Below the pieces are notes generated by a model. The model was given only the letters and a program-made list of their open reading frames with translations, made no database searches and had not been told where the DNA came from. The translations under genes and the position numbers were made by a program. A DNA stretch of 64,000 nucleotides from positions 1 through 64,000 of the forward strand of contig LSKF01000163.1 in the NCBI GenBank assembly GCA_001556995.1, read 5' to 3'. How positions within the stretch are numbered: position 1 is the first letter of the stretch; each line of letters opens with the position of its first letter. Below are positions 26,916 through 35,733 of the stretch, one piece after another. Source of the stretch: Erythrobacteraceae bacterium CCH12-C2. GTDB taxonomy: Bacteria > Pseudomonadota > Alphaproteobacteria > Sphingomonadales > Sphingomonadaceae.

Positions 26916-27953
26916 ATGCTGAGACCATTCCATGGCTTTGCGCTGATGACGCTGGGGATCGCCGCTGCCTGTGCGACGGTCCCAGCGATCACCGGTGATC
27001 CGGCGGTCATCGTCACCGCGCGGGCGGAAACACCCCCCGTGGGCACCGCACGCGAGGATGCCGCCGATGATCCGGCAATCTGGCGCAACCCGGCGAACCC
27101 GGCGGCGAGCCTGATCGTCGGCACCGACAAGAAGGGCGGGCTTTACGTTTACGACCTCAAGGGCGCGCAGAAGAGTTTTCTGGCGGCGCCTGGTCTCAAC
27201 AATGTCGACCTGATCGAGATTGCCGGGGGGCGCGTGCTCGTGATCGCCAGCGACCGTAGCGATCTGACGACGGTGAACCTGTTCATGGCGCTGCTGGATA
27301 CCGCAACCGGGAAACTCGCCCCCGCGGGCAAGATCGCCGTGGGGCCGGGTGAGGGCTATGGCATTTGCATGGTCAAGCCAGCGGGTCGCGACGGCGTGAT
27401 CGCCTTCAGCGCGCCCAAGAGCGGGACGATCTACAAGACCGCTATCACCGAAACCGGCGGGGTGTTCACCGGCATTACCACCACGCTCGCGCAGGTGCCG
27501 ACTCAGACCGAAGGTTGCATCGCCGACCCGCGCACCGCGACGCTCTATATCGGCGAAGAAGACGCCGGGATCTGGGCGATCGACATGAACAGTGGCGACA
27601 AGCGCATGGTCGCAAGCATCGACAACAAGACGCTCGTTGCCGACGTCGAAGGCCTCGCGATTGCGCCCGAAGGCACGGACGGCGGCTACCTCGTCGCCTC
27701 GTCGCAGGGCGACAATGCCTATGCCGTGTTCCGCTTGCCCGGCATGACCCCGGTGGGACGCTTTCGCATTGCCGCAGGCACCTTTGGCAGTGTCGAGGAA
27801 ACCGACGGGATCGAACTCGACAACCGCGATTTCGGCCCGGATTTCCCCAAGGGCATCTTCATCGCGCAGGACGGTGTCAACGCACCCAAGGCGCAAAACT
27901 TCAAATATGCCCGCTGGGACGAAATTCTTGCCGCTTTGGAGGCAGGGCGGTAA
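26916..27953 (+). CDS. Beta-propeller phytase
   Basis: Calcium-dependent phytase that removes phosphates from inositol hexakisphosphate, acting outside the cytoplasm. 345 residues. N-terminal signal with a possible lipid-attached Cys (GIAAACA). Family blocks in order: DAADDPAIW, GTDKKGGLYVYDL, QTEGCIADPRTATLYIGEED, DVEGLAI, SSQGDNAYAVF, DGIELDNRDFG and QNFKYARWDEI; the acidic clusters are the calcium/phosphate ligands of the six-bladed propeller. GAGG is 11 bases before the ATG. It sits 26 bases after the TBDR stop and 10 bases before phoX. PhoB control is inferred from the upstream Pho boxes. Confidence 0.92.
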   Translation: MLRPFHGFALMTLGIAAACATVPAITGDPAVIVTARAETPPVGTAREDAADDPAIWRNPANPAASLIVGTDKKGGLYVYDLKGAQKSFLAAPGLNNVDLIEIAGGRVLVIASDRSDLTTVNLFMALLDTATGKLAPAGKIAVGPGEGYGICMVKPAGRDGVIAFSAPKSGTIYKTAITETGGVFTGITTTLAQVPTQTEGCIADPRTATLYIGEEDAGIWAIDMNSGDKRMVASIDNKTLVADVEGLAIAPEGTDGGYLVASSQGDNAYAVFRLPGMTPVGRFRIAAGTFGSVEETDGIELDNRDFGPDFPKGIFIAQDGVNAPKAQNFKYARWDEILAALEAGR

Positions 27954-27963
27954 GCCCGCGGGC

Positions 27964-29313
27964 ATGACCGCACCCAGCCTGATCACGCCTGACCGTCGCC
28001 GCTTTCTCAGCGCGACCGCCTCTGCCTTTGCCGCGCTTGCCGCCAGCGGTTGCATGACCCGCACGACGGGTGCGCCTCGCATTGCAGCGCACGGCAACTT
28101 TGCCGGATATGGCGCGCTGGTGCCCGATCCGGCCGGGCGGCTCGATCTGCCGCAGGGCTTCAGCTACCGCGTGATTTCGCGCCTTGGCGACAAAATGGAC
28201 GACGGCGGCACCGTACCCGACCATGCCGACGGGATGGGCTGCTTTGATCTCGGAAACGGCGAGATCGCGCTGGTGCGCAACCATGAATTGCAGCCGCATC
28301 ACGATGCAGGCGGGCCGATTGCCAAGGGCTTTGGCAAGAGGAATGGCGTGTTCGTCCCCGGCGGCACCACCACCATCGTGCTCGACGCCGCGACGCTGAG
28401 CGTCAAGCGCCAGTTCCGCAGCCTTGGCGGCACGATCCGCAATTGTTCGGGCGGGGTGACCCCGTGGGGCACATGGCTCACGTGCGAGGAAGCCCCCACC
28501 GGCCCCGGCCAGCGCTATGGCGACGGGCTGGAGCAGAACCACGGCTGGGTGTTCGAAGTCCCCGCCTCTGCGCCCGGCCTTGTCGAGGCTGTGCCCCTGA
28601 AGGCGATGGGCCGCTTCAACCACGAAGCCGCTGCGGTCGATCCGGCATCGGGCATTGTCTACATGACCGAGGACCGCGACGATTCGGTGCTCTACCGCTT
28701 CCTGCCCAAGGTTCCGGGGCGTCTGGCCGAAGGCGGTCGCTTGCAGGCGATGGTGGTCGAAGGTCTGGCCGATACCCGCAACTGGACTTCCCCCGCGATG
28801 GCTGTGGGCCAGCAATACCGGGTCCGCTGGATCGATTGCGACGATGTCGAAGCCCCCAAGGACGACCTGCGCCAACGCGCGGCGGCCAAGGGTGCGGCGC
28901 TGGTTGCGCGGGGCGAGGGGCTCCATATGGGGGAGAACGCGGTGTTCGCCTGTTGCACCAGCGGGGGAGCAAAGCAGCTGGGGCAGATCTTCAAGCTCAG
29001 CCCCGGACTCGCTGGCGCGCCCGATATGGTCGAGCTGTTCTTCGAGAGCGAGAGCACCGAGCAATTCAACTTTGGCGACAACCTGACCGTGGCCCCCAAC
29101 GGCCATCTGATCGTGTGCGAAGATCAGTACACCGATGTGGTCGATAACCACATCCGCGGCATCACCCCTGATGGCCGCGCCTATACCCTCGCACGGCTCC
29201 AAGCGCAGACCGAACTTGCGGGTGGGTGCTTCTCGCCCGATGGCCGGGTGCTGTTCGTCAACGCCTATGGGCCAACCCAGACGGTGGCGATCACCGGGCC
29301 GTGGGTGGCCTGA
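27964..29313 (+). CDS. phoX: PhoX-family alkaline phosphatase, Tat-exported
   Basis: Phosphatase of the PhoX/DUF839 family (iron-calcium cofactor in characterised members), 449 residues. Twin-arginine signal with DRRRFLSATASAFAALAASG, also a possible lipoprotein Cys at SGC. Family blocks: GNGEIALVRNHE, NCSGGVTPWGTWLTCEE, GRFNHEAAAVDP, YMTEDRDDSVLYRF, FGDNLTVAPNGHLIVCED and GCFSPDGRVLFVN. Shorter than classic PhoX (about 550-700), like many alphaproteobacterial versions. The frame is open further upstream inside the phytase gene, but ATG at 27964 begins the Tat signal. It would hydrolyse phosphomonoesters, possibly products of the phytase. Confidence 0.9.
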   Translation: MTAPSLITPDRRRFLSATASAFAALAASGCMTRTTGAPRIAAHGNFAGYGALVPDPAGRLDLPQGFSYRVISRLGDKMDDGGTVPDHADGMGCFDLGNGEIALVRNHELQPHHDAGGPIAKGFGKRNGVFVPGGTTTIVLDAATLSVKRQFRSLGGTIRNCSGGVTPWGTWLTCEEAPTGPGQRYGDGLEQNHGWVFEVPASAPGLVEAVPLKAMGRFNHEAAAVDPASGIVYMTEDRDDSVLYRFLPKVPGRLAEGGRLQAMVVEGLADTRNWTSPAMAVGQQYRVRWIDCDDVEAPKDDLRQRAAAKGAALVARGEGLHMGENAVFACCTSGGAKQLGQIFKLSPGLAGAPDMVELFFESESTEQFNFGDNLTVAPNGHLIVCEDQYTDVVDNHIRGITPDGRAYTLARLQAQTELAGGCFSPDGRVLFVNAYGPTQTVAITGPWVA

Positions 29314-29329
29314 TCGGCAACGCTCGCTG

Positions 29330-29893
29330 ATGGATGGGTTCCTGCTGGCGCTGGTGCTGGTCTTCGCGCTGGCGCTGGGCGGGCGCGATCAATGGCTTGT
29401 GGCGCGCTGGGCGGAGGCTTTGGGACAAGGCCTGCCGCTGCTGCTGATCGCGATTGCCTGCGCTATTCTCAGCGCCGCAGCCATGGCGTGGGTGGGGGCC
29501 GAATTCGCCACGCTCCTGCCGCGCCGTGCTGCAGAGATGCTGGTCGCCTTTGCGTTGGGGCTTGCCGCGCTCGAACTCGCTGTTCCGGTCAAGGCCCAGG
29601 TCCCGCGCGAGCCGACCCGTTCCTTGGGAGCCATCGCCATCGTGCTGCTCGCCCGCCAGATTGGCGATGGGGCGCGGTTTGTGGTGTTTGCGCTGGGGGC
29701 ATGGGCCAACCTGCCCTTCGCCGCAGGGTTGGGAGGCGCGCTGGGCGGGGCGGCGGCGGTGACGTTAGGGTGGAGTGTTGGCGCGGCGGGCCTTGCCCGC
29801 TGGCCGCTGCGCGCGTTGCGGTTGGTGCTCGCCGCTGGCCTGCTGATCGCGGCGCTCTTCATCGGATTGAACGCTCGCTTCGCCGCCCATTGA
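29330..29893 (+). CDS. Membrane protein resembling TMEM165/GDT1 cation transporters
   Basis: 187-residue inner-membrane protein with about six hydrophobic segments in two similar halves. GGRDQWLVA near the start and RQIGDGARFVVF in the middle look like degenerate copies of the ExGD(K/R) motif of the UPF0016/GDT1 family, whose characterised members move calcium or manganese. It is only 16 bases after phoX, so probably part of the Pho-box operon. I infer a role in divalent-cation balance for the calcium-dependent phytase and PhoX. The family call is tentative because the first motif lacks the usual glutamate. Confidence 0.55.
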   Translation: MDGFLLALVLVFALALGGRDQWLVARWAEALGQGLPLLLIAIACAILSAAAMAWVGAEFATLLPRRAAEMLVAFALGLAALELAVPVKAQVPREPTRSLGAIAIVLLARQIGDGARFVVFALGAWANLPFAAGLGGALGGAAAVTLGWSVGAAGLARWPLRALRLVLAAGLLIAALFIGLNARFAAH

Positions 29894-30011
29894 TCGCTTT
29901 TGTCGATTAGATCGGCTACCAATGCCTTCCACCGGACGCCTGTGAAATGGCCCCGTTGATCCCCATATAGAGGGAGACCCGGAGGATCCGGCCCTATTCA
30001 AGGAGGACGCC

Positions 30012-30473
30012 ATGACCGACCCCGCCACCAATTCCAAAGCCGCCCTGATCGGCGAACTCAACGGCCTGCTGGCCGATCACTTCGCGCTCTTCATCAAGAC
30101 CAAGAATTTCCACTGGCACGTGAAGGGCCCGCGCTTCCACGACTTGCACCTGCTGTTCGATAAACACGCGCTGGAAGTGCGCGACCAGATTGATCTGATC
30201 GCGGAACGGGTGCGCAAGCTCGATGCCGATACGCTGACCTCGCTCGGCACCGTGACCAAGGCGACCCAGATCAAGGATCAGGACAGCACCACGCTGGCCG
30301 CCGAGGATATGATCGCCGAGCTGCTGAGCGACAACGAAACGCTGATCAAGCGGCTCAAGGGCATGAAGGACCTCGCCGAACAGGCGGGAGACAATGCCAC
30401 CGACGGGCTGCTCGACGACTGGACCGACATGGCCGAACAGCGCGCGTGGTTCCTGCGCTCGCTGCTGGCCTGA
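30012..30473 (+). CDS. dps: Dps ferritin-like DNA-protection protein
   Basis: Cytoplasmic dodecameric mini-ferritin that oxidises and stores iron with hydrogen peroxide, 153 residues. Ferroxidase ligands are visible in NFHWHVKG and FHDLHLLFDKHALEVRDQID (His, His, Asp, Glu at the subunit interface). It has no long basic N-terminal tail, so DNA binding may be weak. Strong ribosome site AAGGAGG, 6 bases before the ATG. Monocistronic, with a strong intrinsic terminator after the stop. Confidence 0.92.
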   Translation: MTDPATNSKAALIGELNGLLADHFALFIKTKNFHWHVKGPRFHDLHLLFDKHALEVRDQIDLIAERVRKLDADTLTSLGTVTKATQIKDQDSTTLAAEDMIAELLSDNETLIKRLKGMKDLAEQAGDNATDGLLDDWTDMAEQRAWFLRSLLA

Positions 30474-30499
30474 GGCTGCTGCATATAGCTAAGCATGGA

Positions 30500-30532
30500 G
30501 GGCCGTCCCCCATTGCCGGGGGCGGCCCTTTT
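30500..30532 (+). terminator. Intrinsic terminator after dps
   Basis: GGGCCGTCCCC pairs with GGGGGCGGCCC over 11 bp (one G-T wobble) around a 7-base loop, followed by TTTT. It ends 15 bases before the next start codon, so the downstream gene needs its own promoter or read-through. Confidence 0.85.
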
Positions 30533-30547
30533 GCTATGCAGGCGGGA

Positions 30548-31174
30548 ATGCAGGATATTGCGATCATTGAGGATGCAGGCACCGCCGCGATTGCCGACTG
30601 GTTGGCGGCGCAGCTGGGCGAGGCCGGGGCGTGTGCCATCACCATCCCCGGCGGATCGACGCCGTTCCCGATCCTTGCCGACCTGATCGATCGCTACCGC
30701 GACAGCATCGAATGGGCAGACCTTGCGGTGTGGCCCAATGACGACCGGATCGTGCCTGAGGATCACGAGGCCTCCAACACCGGCAAAATCCGCGCGCTGG
30801 TTGCCCCGACCGGGGCCAGTACCATCGCGCTGACCGAGGATGCCGTGCCGCCGCATTTCGCGCTCACATGGCTTGGCATGGGGCCGGATGGACATATCGC
30901 GTCGCTCTTCCCGAACACCGATCCCAAGGCTGATGATCCGCAAGCCATCCGCCGCCTCACGCCCGACCCGCTGCCGGCCCACGCGCCGTTTGACCGGATC
31001 ACGCTGACCTTGCCCGCGCTGGCCAATACCGATGCTATCGCCTTCACCCTGGCAGGCGCGGCGGACAAGCGTGCGGTGTTCGAAGCCGCGCTGCGCGGCG
31101 AGCACGATCTGCCGGTGGCGCGCTTGTTGCGGCTGGCTGAGGCGCTCCGCATTCCGGTGACGGTCTTTTTCTGA
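30548..31174 (+). CDS. 6-phosphogluconolactonase-like protein
   Basis: 208-residue member of the glucosamine-6-phosphate isomerase/6-phosphogluconolactonase superfamily. Signatures: PGGSTPFPIL at about 35-44, phosphate loop DDRIVPEDHEASN, and GMGPDGHIASLFP, which is specific to the lactonase branch. It would hydrolyse 6-phosphogluconolactone in the pentose-phosphate or Entner-Doudoroff route. Shorter than the usual 230-250 residues. Start uncertain: ATG at 30536 lies against the dps terminator; ATG at 30548 gives the better N-terminus but its GGCGGG is too close. The stop overlaps the Nudix start by one base. No zwf or edd nearby. Confidence 0.75.
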   Translation: MQDIAIIEDAGTAAIADWLAAQLGEAGACAITIPGGSTPFPILADLIDRYRDSIEWADLAVWPNDDRIVPEDHEASNTGKIRALVAPTGASTIALTEDAVPPHFALTWLGMGPDGHIASLFPNTDPKADDPQAIRRLTPDPLPAHAPFDRITLTLPALANTDAIAFTLAGAADKRAVFEAALRGEHDLPVARLLRLAEALRIPVTVFF

Positions 31175-31650
31175 TGCCGCAATTCCTCCCCGCCCCGCTC
31201 CACCGCTTGGCTCTGCCGCTGGCGCATTTCGTGCGGCATTACTGGCGGCGCTGGCGCGGGACGCCGCTCGTCGGGGTGAGCGTGATCATCACCAATCTCG
31301 GCGGCGATGTGCTGCTCTTGAAGCACACCTATGGCCCCAAGGTGTGGGGCTTGCCCGGCGGGGGGCTCCGGCCGGACGAAGATCCGGAGGCGGCGGCGCG
31401 GCGGGAGGTGCAGGAGGAACTCGGCATCACGCTTACCCGGATCGAACCGATCGGCACGCTTGAGGAAGTCCTGTCGGGTTCGCCCCACACCGCGCACCTC
31501 TTCGCAGCCACCTGCAACCTCAACCCGCGCCCGGACCGGCGTGAGATTGCCGAAGCGCGCTTCTTCCCCTCGCACTCCCTGCCCGAGCCGCTCGGCCGGA
31601 TAACTCGCGCGCGGATCGATGCGTGGCGGCGGCGGGGAATGCGGGGCTAG
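31174..31650 (+). CDS. Nudix hydrolase
   Basis: 158-residue pyrophosphohydrolase that cleaves nucleoside-diphosphate-type substrates. Full Nudix box GGGLRPDEDPEAAARREVQE plus ELGI, with all metal-binding glutamates. The basic N-terminus (HRLALPLAHFVRHYWRRWRG) could associate with the membrane. The start overlaps the previous stop (TGATG), so it is translationally coupled. Its stop overlaps the tail of the convergent dinB gene by 4 bases. Substrate unknown. Confidence 0.85.
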   Translation: MPQFLPAPLHRLALPLAHFVRHYWRRWRGTPLVGVSVIITNLGGDVLLLKHTYGPKVWGLPGGGLRPDEDPEAAARREVQEELGITLTRIEPIGTLEEVLSGSPHTAHLFAATCNLNPRPDRREIAEARFFPSHSLPEPLGRITRARIDAWRRRGMRG

Positions 31651-32768
31651 AGCAGCGAGAGCTGCGCCTCGTCGCGCGCAGGCTTGGCATCTTCGGCCCC
31701 CTCAAGGTTGCCGAGCGTCAGACCCATCAGCCGGATCGGATCAGGCAGCGGCAATTCAGCCTCCAGCAGCGCGCGGGCAACCTGCGCGAACTCCTCCTTG
31801 CTGCTGACGAAATCGGTGAGCGAGGCCGCGCGGGTCATGATGCGGAAATCGGTGAACTTCATCTTGAGCGTGATCGTCCGCCCCCTCGCGCCTGCCGCTT
31901 CGATCCGTTCCCACACGATATCCACAATGTTATCCAGCGTTGCGCGCAGGGCAGCAGCGCTGCCGATGTCTTCGGAGAACGTCCGCTCCCCGCCGACCGA
32001 CTTCCTCACCCGGTGCGCGGCGACAGGGCGCAGGTCGATCCCCCGCGCGGCGCGGAACAGGTAATCGGCCATGCTGCCGAAATGTGTGCGCAGAAAGGCG
32101 ATGTCCTTGGCCGCGAGATCTGCGCCGGTGGCGATGCCGAGCCGCTGCATCCGCTCCTCCGCTTTCGGGCCGACCCCGTGGAAGCGCCTGATCGGCAGCC
32201 CCGCGACAAACGCCGCGCCCTCGCCCGGGCGGATCACGCACAGCCCATCGGGCTTGTTCTGATCGCTCGCGAGCTTGGCGAGGAACTTGTTGTAACTCAC
32301 CCCGGCGCTGGCGGTCAGTTGCGTCTTGGCGCGGATTTCCTGCCGAATCAGCGTGGCGATGCGCGTGGCGCTGCCGATGCCGAGCCGGTCTTCGGTCACA
32401 TCGAGATAGGCTTCATCGAGGCTTAGCGGCTCGATGATCGGCGTGTAGTGTTCAAACACCCGGCGGATCTGGCGGCTGGCTTCCTTGTAGGCGTCAAACC
32501 GGGGGCGCACGAAGATCAGGTCCGGGCACAGGCGCTGCGCTGTGACCGAGGGCATGGCACTCCGAACCCCGAACTTCCTTGCCTCGTAGCTCGCGGCGGC
32601 GACGACCCCGCGCCCGCCCGCACCGCCGACCGCGACGGGCTTGCCCTTGAGCTCGGGGTTATCGCGCTGCTCGACGCTGGCGAAGAAGGCATCCATGTCG
32701 ACATGGATGATCTTGCGCAATCCAGGCGCGGTGTCCTGATCGTCGGGCGAGGGCGGCGGGCTGGCCAT
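31647..32768 (-). CDS. dinB: DNA polymerase IV (Y family)
   Basis: Translesion DNA polymerase, 373 residues. Catalytic acidic residues in HVDMDAFFASVEQ (about 21-33) and SLDEAYLDVTED; palm and finger regions with YEARKFGVRSAM; thumb with KFLAKLASDQNKPDG; little-finger domain to the end, finishing ARDEAQLSLL, which resembles a C-terminal beta-clamp-binding peptide. The start at 32768 is the ATG 17 codons ahead of the first motif; the frame is open upstream but without family similarity. No exact LexA box was found upstream. Divergent from an MFS exporter. Confidence 0.92.
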   Translation of the reverse strand: MASPPPSPDDQDTAPGLRKIIHVDMDAFFASVEQRDNPELKGKPVAVGGAGGRGVVAAASYEARKFGVRSAMPSVTAQRLCPDLIFVRPRFDAYKEASRQIRRVFEHYTPIIEPLSLDEAYLDVTEDRLGIGSATRIATLIRQEIRAKTQLTASAGVSYNKFLAKLASDQNKPDGLCVIRPGEGAAFVAGLPIRRFHGVGPKAEERMQRLGIATGADLAAKDIAFLRTHFGSMADYLFRAARGIDLRPVAAHRVRKSVGGERTFSEDIGSAAALRATLDNIVDIVWERIEAAGARGRTITLKMKFTDFRIMTRAASLTDFVSSKEEFAQVARALLEAELPLPDPIRLMGLTLGNLEGAEDAKPARDEAQLSLL

Positions 32769-32895
32769 GTCCTGCAAATAGAACCTTGCATCGCCCGAAG
32801 GAACCATTGCTGGAACTTTCGCGTGGCCACGCCATTTTGTGCACATGCGAAAAGAACAGTGGTCATCCGGCGAACCGATTGGCAAAGGCCCCGCC

Positions 32896-34176
32896 ATGGC
32901 CACGGCTTCTGCCTCATCGAGTCCCGAGAACGCGCGGCGCAAGCCGCTCGCTGAGCGCGAACTCTTATGGATGATGGCGATGCTGATGGCCTTGAACGCC
33001 TTCGGGATCGACGCGATCCTGCCCGCGCTCGATGCACTCGCTGCCGATCTGGCGATTGCGGGCAATGATCGTCAATTCGTGATCGGGGTCTATTTGCTGA
33101 CCGGCGGGATGGGTTCGCTGGTGCCGGGAGCGTTGGCCGATCGGTTCGGTCGCCGGCCGATCCTGCTGGGCGCAGTGGCGGTCTATATCGCGCTATCGAT
33201 CGCGAGCGCGCTCGCGCCGACCTATGATGCGCTGATTGCCGTGCGCGCGGCGCAGGGTTTCTTTGCCGCAGGGATTGTCGCCTTGCCGCCCGCGATCATC
33301 CGTGATCGGGTGGGCGGCGACAAGATGGCCAAGATGATGAGCCTGATCTTCGTGATCTTCCTGATGGTGCCTGCGGTCGCCCCGACGATTGGCGAGGCGA
33401 TTCTGCAGGTGGGTAATTGGCGCGCGATCTTTGGCGTCATGGCGCTGCTGGGGGTGGCGATGGGCCTGTGGGTCTATATCCGCCTGCCAGAAAGCTTGCG
33501 GGAAGAAAACCGTCAGCCGATCCGCCCGCTGCCCATCGCCCGCAACATGGCGCGCGCGCTCTCAACCCCGAGCGTGGTGGGCTACGTGATTGGCTCGGCG
33601 CTGGTGTTTGGCGCGCTCTTTGGCTTCATCAATTCCTCGCAGCAGCTCATCACCCAGACCTTTGGCGCGGGCGAGATTTTCCCGCTGGTGTTCGGTATCT
33701 GCGCGGGCTCGATGGCGCTGGCGAGCTGGTCCAATTCGCGCATCGTCGAGCGCTTCGGCGCGCGGCGGGTAAGCCACACGGCGCTTTTTGCTTTCATCGC
33801 GGTGAGCTGCGTGCAGGTGATGTTCGCCTTCCAGCCCGACGAGCAGCTGTGGCAATTCGTGCCGCTGATGGCGATCAACATGGCGCTGCTTGGCTTCATC
33901 GGCAGCAATTTTGGCGCGATTGCGATGAACCCTTTCTTTGCCATCGCGGGCGCGGCAAGTTCGGCTCACGGGTTCGTGCGCATGACCACGGCGGCGCTGC
34001 TCGGCGGTGCGATCGGCTATGCCTATGATGGCACCGCCCGGCCCTTGGCGCTGGCGCTGCTGGCGTCGGGGCTGGTGTGTCTGGTGCTGGTGTTGCTGAG
34101 CGAGAAGGGCAAGCTGTTCGGGCCTTCGGATAGCGATATGGCGCTCGGCCAGAAGCTGGCGAAAGAGTTCGAGTAA
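32896..34176 (+). CDS. MFS efflux transporter, Bcr/CflA type
   Basis: Proton-driven exporter of the major facilitator superfamily, 426 residues, twelve predicted membrane helices. Motif A is present between helices 2 and 3 as GALADRFGRRPILL, the drug:H+ antiporter motif is recognisable in helix 4-5, and LNAFGIDAILPAL fits the Bcr/CflA subfamily, which exports drugs or small metabolites. ATG at 32896 follows AAAGG by 9 bases; an in-frame ATG at 32839 lacks a ribosome site. Single gene, divergent from dinB and convergent with the carboxyltransferase (3 bases apart). Confidence 0.85.
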   Translation: MATASASSSPENARRKPLAERELLWMMAMLMALNAFGIDAILPALDALAADLAIAGNDRQFVIGVYLLTGGMGSLVPGALADRFGRRPILLGAVAVYIALSIASALAPTYDALIAVRAAQGFFAAGIVALPPAIIRDRVGGDKMAKMMSLIFVIFLMVPAVAPTIGEAILQVGNWRAIFGVMALLGVAMGLWVYIRLPESLREENRQPIRPLPIARNMARALSTPSVVGYVIGSALVFGALFGFINSSQQLITQTFGAGEIFPLVFGICAGSMALASWSNSRIVERFGARRVSHTALFAFIAVSCVQVMFAFQPDEQLWQFVPLMAINMALLGFIGSNFGAIAMNPFFAIAGAASSAHGFVRMTTAALLGGAIGYAYDGTARPLALALLASGLVCLVLVLLSEKGKLFGPSDSDMALGQKLAKEFE

Positions 34177-34179
34177 ACG

Positions 34180-35733
34180 CTAGAGTTCGCTCTCTAGCCG
34201 CCGCCACGCCAGCCCCGCAAATTCGCACAGCAGGGGCCGCGTGTCGCGCGGGTCGATGATGTCCTCTACATTGAAACGCTCTGCGCTGCGGAACGGTGAG
34301 GTGACCTTGGCGAGCCTTGCGCGGATCTCCTCCAGCAGCGCCTGCGGGTCATCGGCAGCTTCGAGTTCCGCCTTGTAGGCGACCTCCAGCCCGCCTGCGA
34401 TGGGGAGACTCCCCCAATCACCTGATGGCCAGCAATAGCGGTACTGGTATCGATCCGCATTGCTCATCGCGCTGCCCGCGATGCCATAGGCCCGGCGCAG
34501 GACGATGCTGGCCAGCGGCACGGTCGCGCGGTAGATCGCGTTCATGGCATTGACGCCGTAGCGGATCGTCCCCGCCATTTCCGCCTCGCGCCCGATCATG
34601 AAGCCGGGGTTGTCGACGAGGTGGACTATCGGCAACCGGAACTGGTCGGCGAGTTTGACGAAGCGCTCGACCTTCTCCGAGGTCTTGGCCTCCCACGATC
34701 CGCCGAGATAGCTCGGATCACTGGCGATGACGCACACCGGCCAGCCGTCCAATCGTGCCAGCGCGGTGATCGCGGCGCGGCCCCAGTGCTTGCCGATTTC
34801 GAACACCGTCCCGCTATCGAACACCATGTCGAGGCAGCGACGCATCGAATAGACCTGCTTGGGGTCACGCGGCACAATGCTGAGCAGCGCCTCCTCGCGC
34901 CGGTCCGCAGGGTCATCGCAGGCGGCACGGCGGGCGGGCTGGCCGACATATTCGGGCATGAAGGAGAGGAAATGCCGCGCGCGGGCGAAGGCCTCGGCCT
35001 CGCTTGCAACCTCGTCATCGACCACGCCGTTGCGGGTGTGGATCGCCGATCCGCCGAGCGCTTCCTTGGCCTCCTCGTGGTTCGCTTCGCCGCTGCGGTA
35101 GGCCTCGCCGAGGCCATCCACGACGGCAGGCCCCGCCGCAAAAATCTGGCTGAGGCCTTTCACCATGATCGAATAATGGCTGGCGACGGTGCGCGCCGCG
35201 CCCAACCCCGCCGTAGGGCCAAGCGCCAGCGCCACCACCGGCACGGTGTCGAGGTTGGTCACCACATCGCCCCAGCCGGGCACCGCGGGGATGTAGGTCG
35301 CGCCGATCTGTTCGAGCGTCTTGACCGAGCCGCCGCCGCCGGTGCCGTCGATCATGCGGATCATCGGGAGCTTCAACTGGTGCGCCATCATCTCGGCCTG
35401 CACCATCTTGCGCGCAATCCCCGCATCCGCCGCGCCGCCGCGAATGGTGAAATCGTCGGCGGTGGCGACCACCGGGCGGCCGTTGATCAGCGCCTTGCCG
35501 AAGAGGAAGGGGGCGGGGGTGACGCTTTGAAGATCACCGTTGGCTTCATACTTGGCCGAGCCGGCGATCTTGCCGATCTCGCGGAACGAGCCCTCGTCGC
35601 ACAAGGCCGCCAGCCGCGCGCGGGCGTCCATCTTGCCGCGGCCATGCTGCCGCGCGACCTTGTCCGCGCCGCCCATCTGCTCGGCGAGGGCTTCGCGCGC
35701 GCGCAGTTCTTCGAGTTCCTTGGCCCAGGTCAT
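34180..35733 (-). CDS. Acyl-CoA carboxylase carboxyltransferase (beta) subunit
   Basis: Biotin-dependent carboxyltransferase, 517 residues with both crotonase-like halves. Acyl-CoA oxyanion region GTGGGGSVKTLEQIG (about 134-148) and carboxybiotin region VDNPGFMIGREAE with HLVDNPGF; Ala/Gly-rich helices follow. Works with the biotin carboxylase/BCCP subunit encoded upstream. It is closest in pattern to methylcrotonyl-, geranyl- or propionyl-type carboxylases; I cannot decide the substrate. ATG at 35733 overlaps the stop of the inserted membrane-protein gene as ATGA. The first 12 codons (MTWAKELEELRA) are duplicated 599 bp upstream. Confidence 0.88.
   Translation of the reverse strand: MTWAKELEELRAREALAEQMGGADKVARQHGRGKMDARARLAALCDEGSFREIGKIAGSAKYEANGDLQSVTPAPFLFGKALINGRPVVATADDFTIRGGAADAGIARKMVQAEMMAHQLKLPMIRMIDGTGGGGSVKTLEQIGATYIPAVPGWGDVVTNLDTVPVVALALGPTAGLGAARTVASHYSIMVKGLSQIFAAGPAVVDGLGEAYRSGEANHEEAKEALGGSAIHTRNGVVDDEVASEAEAFARARHFLSFMPEYVGQPARRAACDDPADRREEALLSIVPRDPKQVYSMRRCLDMVFDSGTVFEIGKHWGRAAITALARLDGWPVCVIASDPSYLGGSWEAKTSEKVERFVKLADQFRLPIVHLVDNPGFMIGREAEMAGTIRYGVNAMNAIYRATVPLASIVLRRAYGIAGSAMSNADRYQYRYCWPSGDWGSLPIAGGLEVAYKAELEAADDPQALLEEIRARLAKVTSPFRSAERFNVEDIIDPRDTRPLLCEFAGLAWRRLESEL
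35699..35733. repeat. 35-bp direct repeat, copy A
   Basis: Covers the first 11 to 12 codons of the carboxyltransferase gene. Identical to 36298-36332 except for one base (c at 35720, t at 36319). Confidence 0.95.

Noticed and set aside
32801..32816. LexA-type box upstream of dinB (GAAC repeats)
   Set aside because: The two GAAC halves are separated by 8 bases; the alphaproteobacterial LexA site needs 7, so this is not a match.
34179..34198. Shared convergent terminator between the MFS and carboxyltransferase genes
   Set aside because: GCTAGAG and CTCTAGC form only a 7-bp stem overlapping the carboxyltransferase stop and have no T-run on either side.
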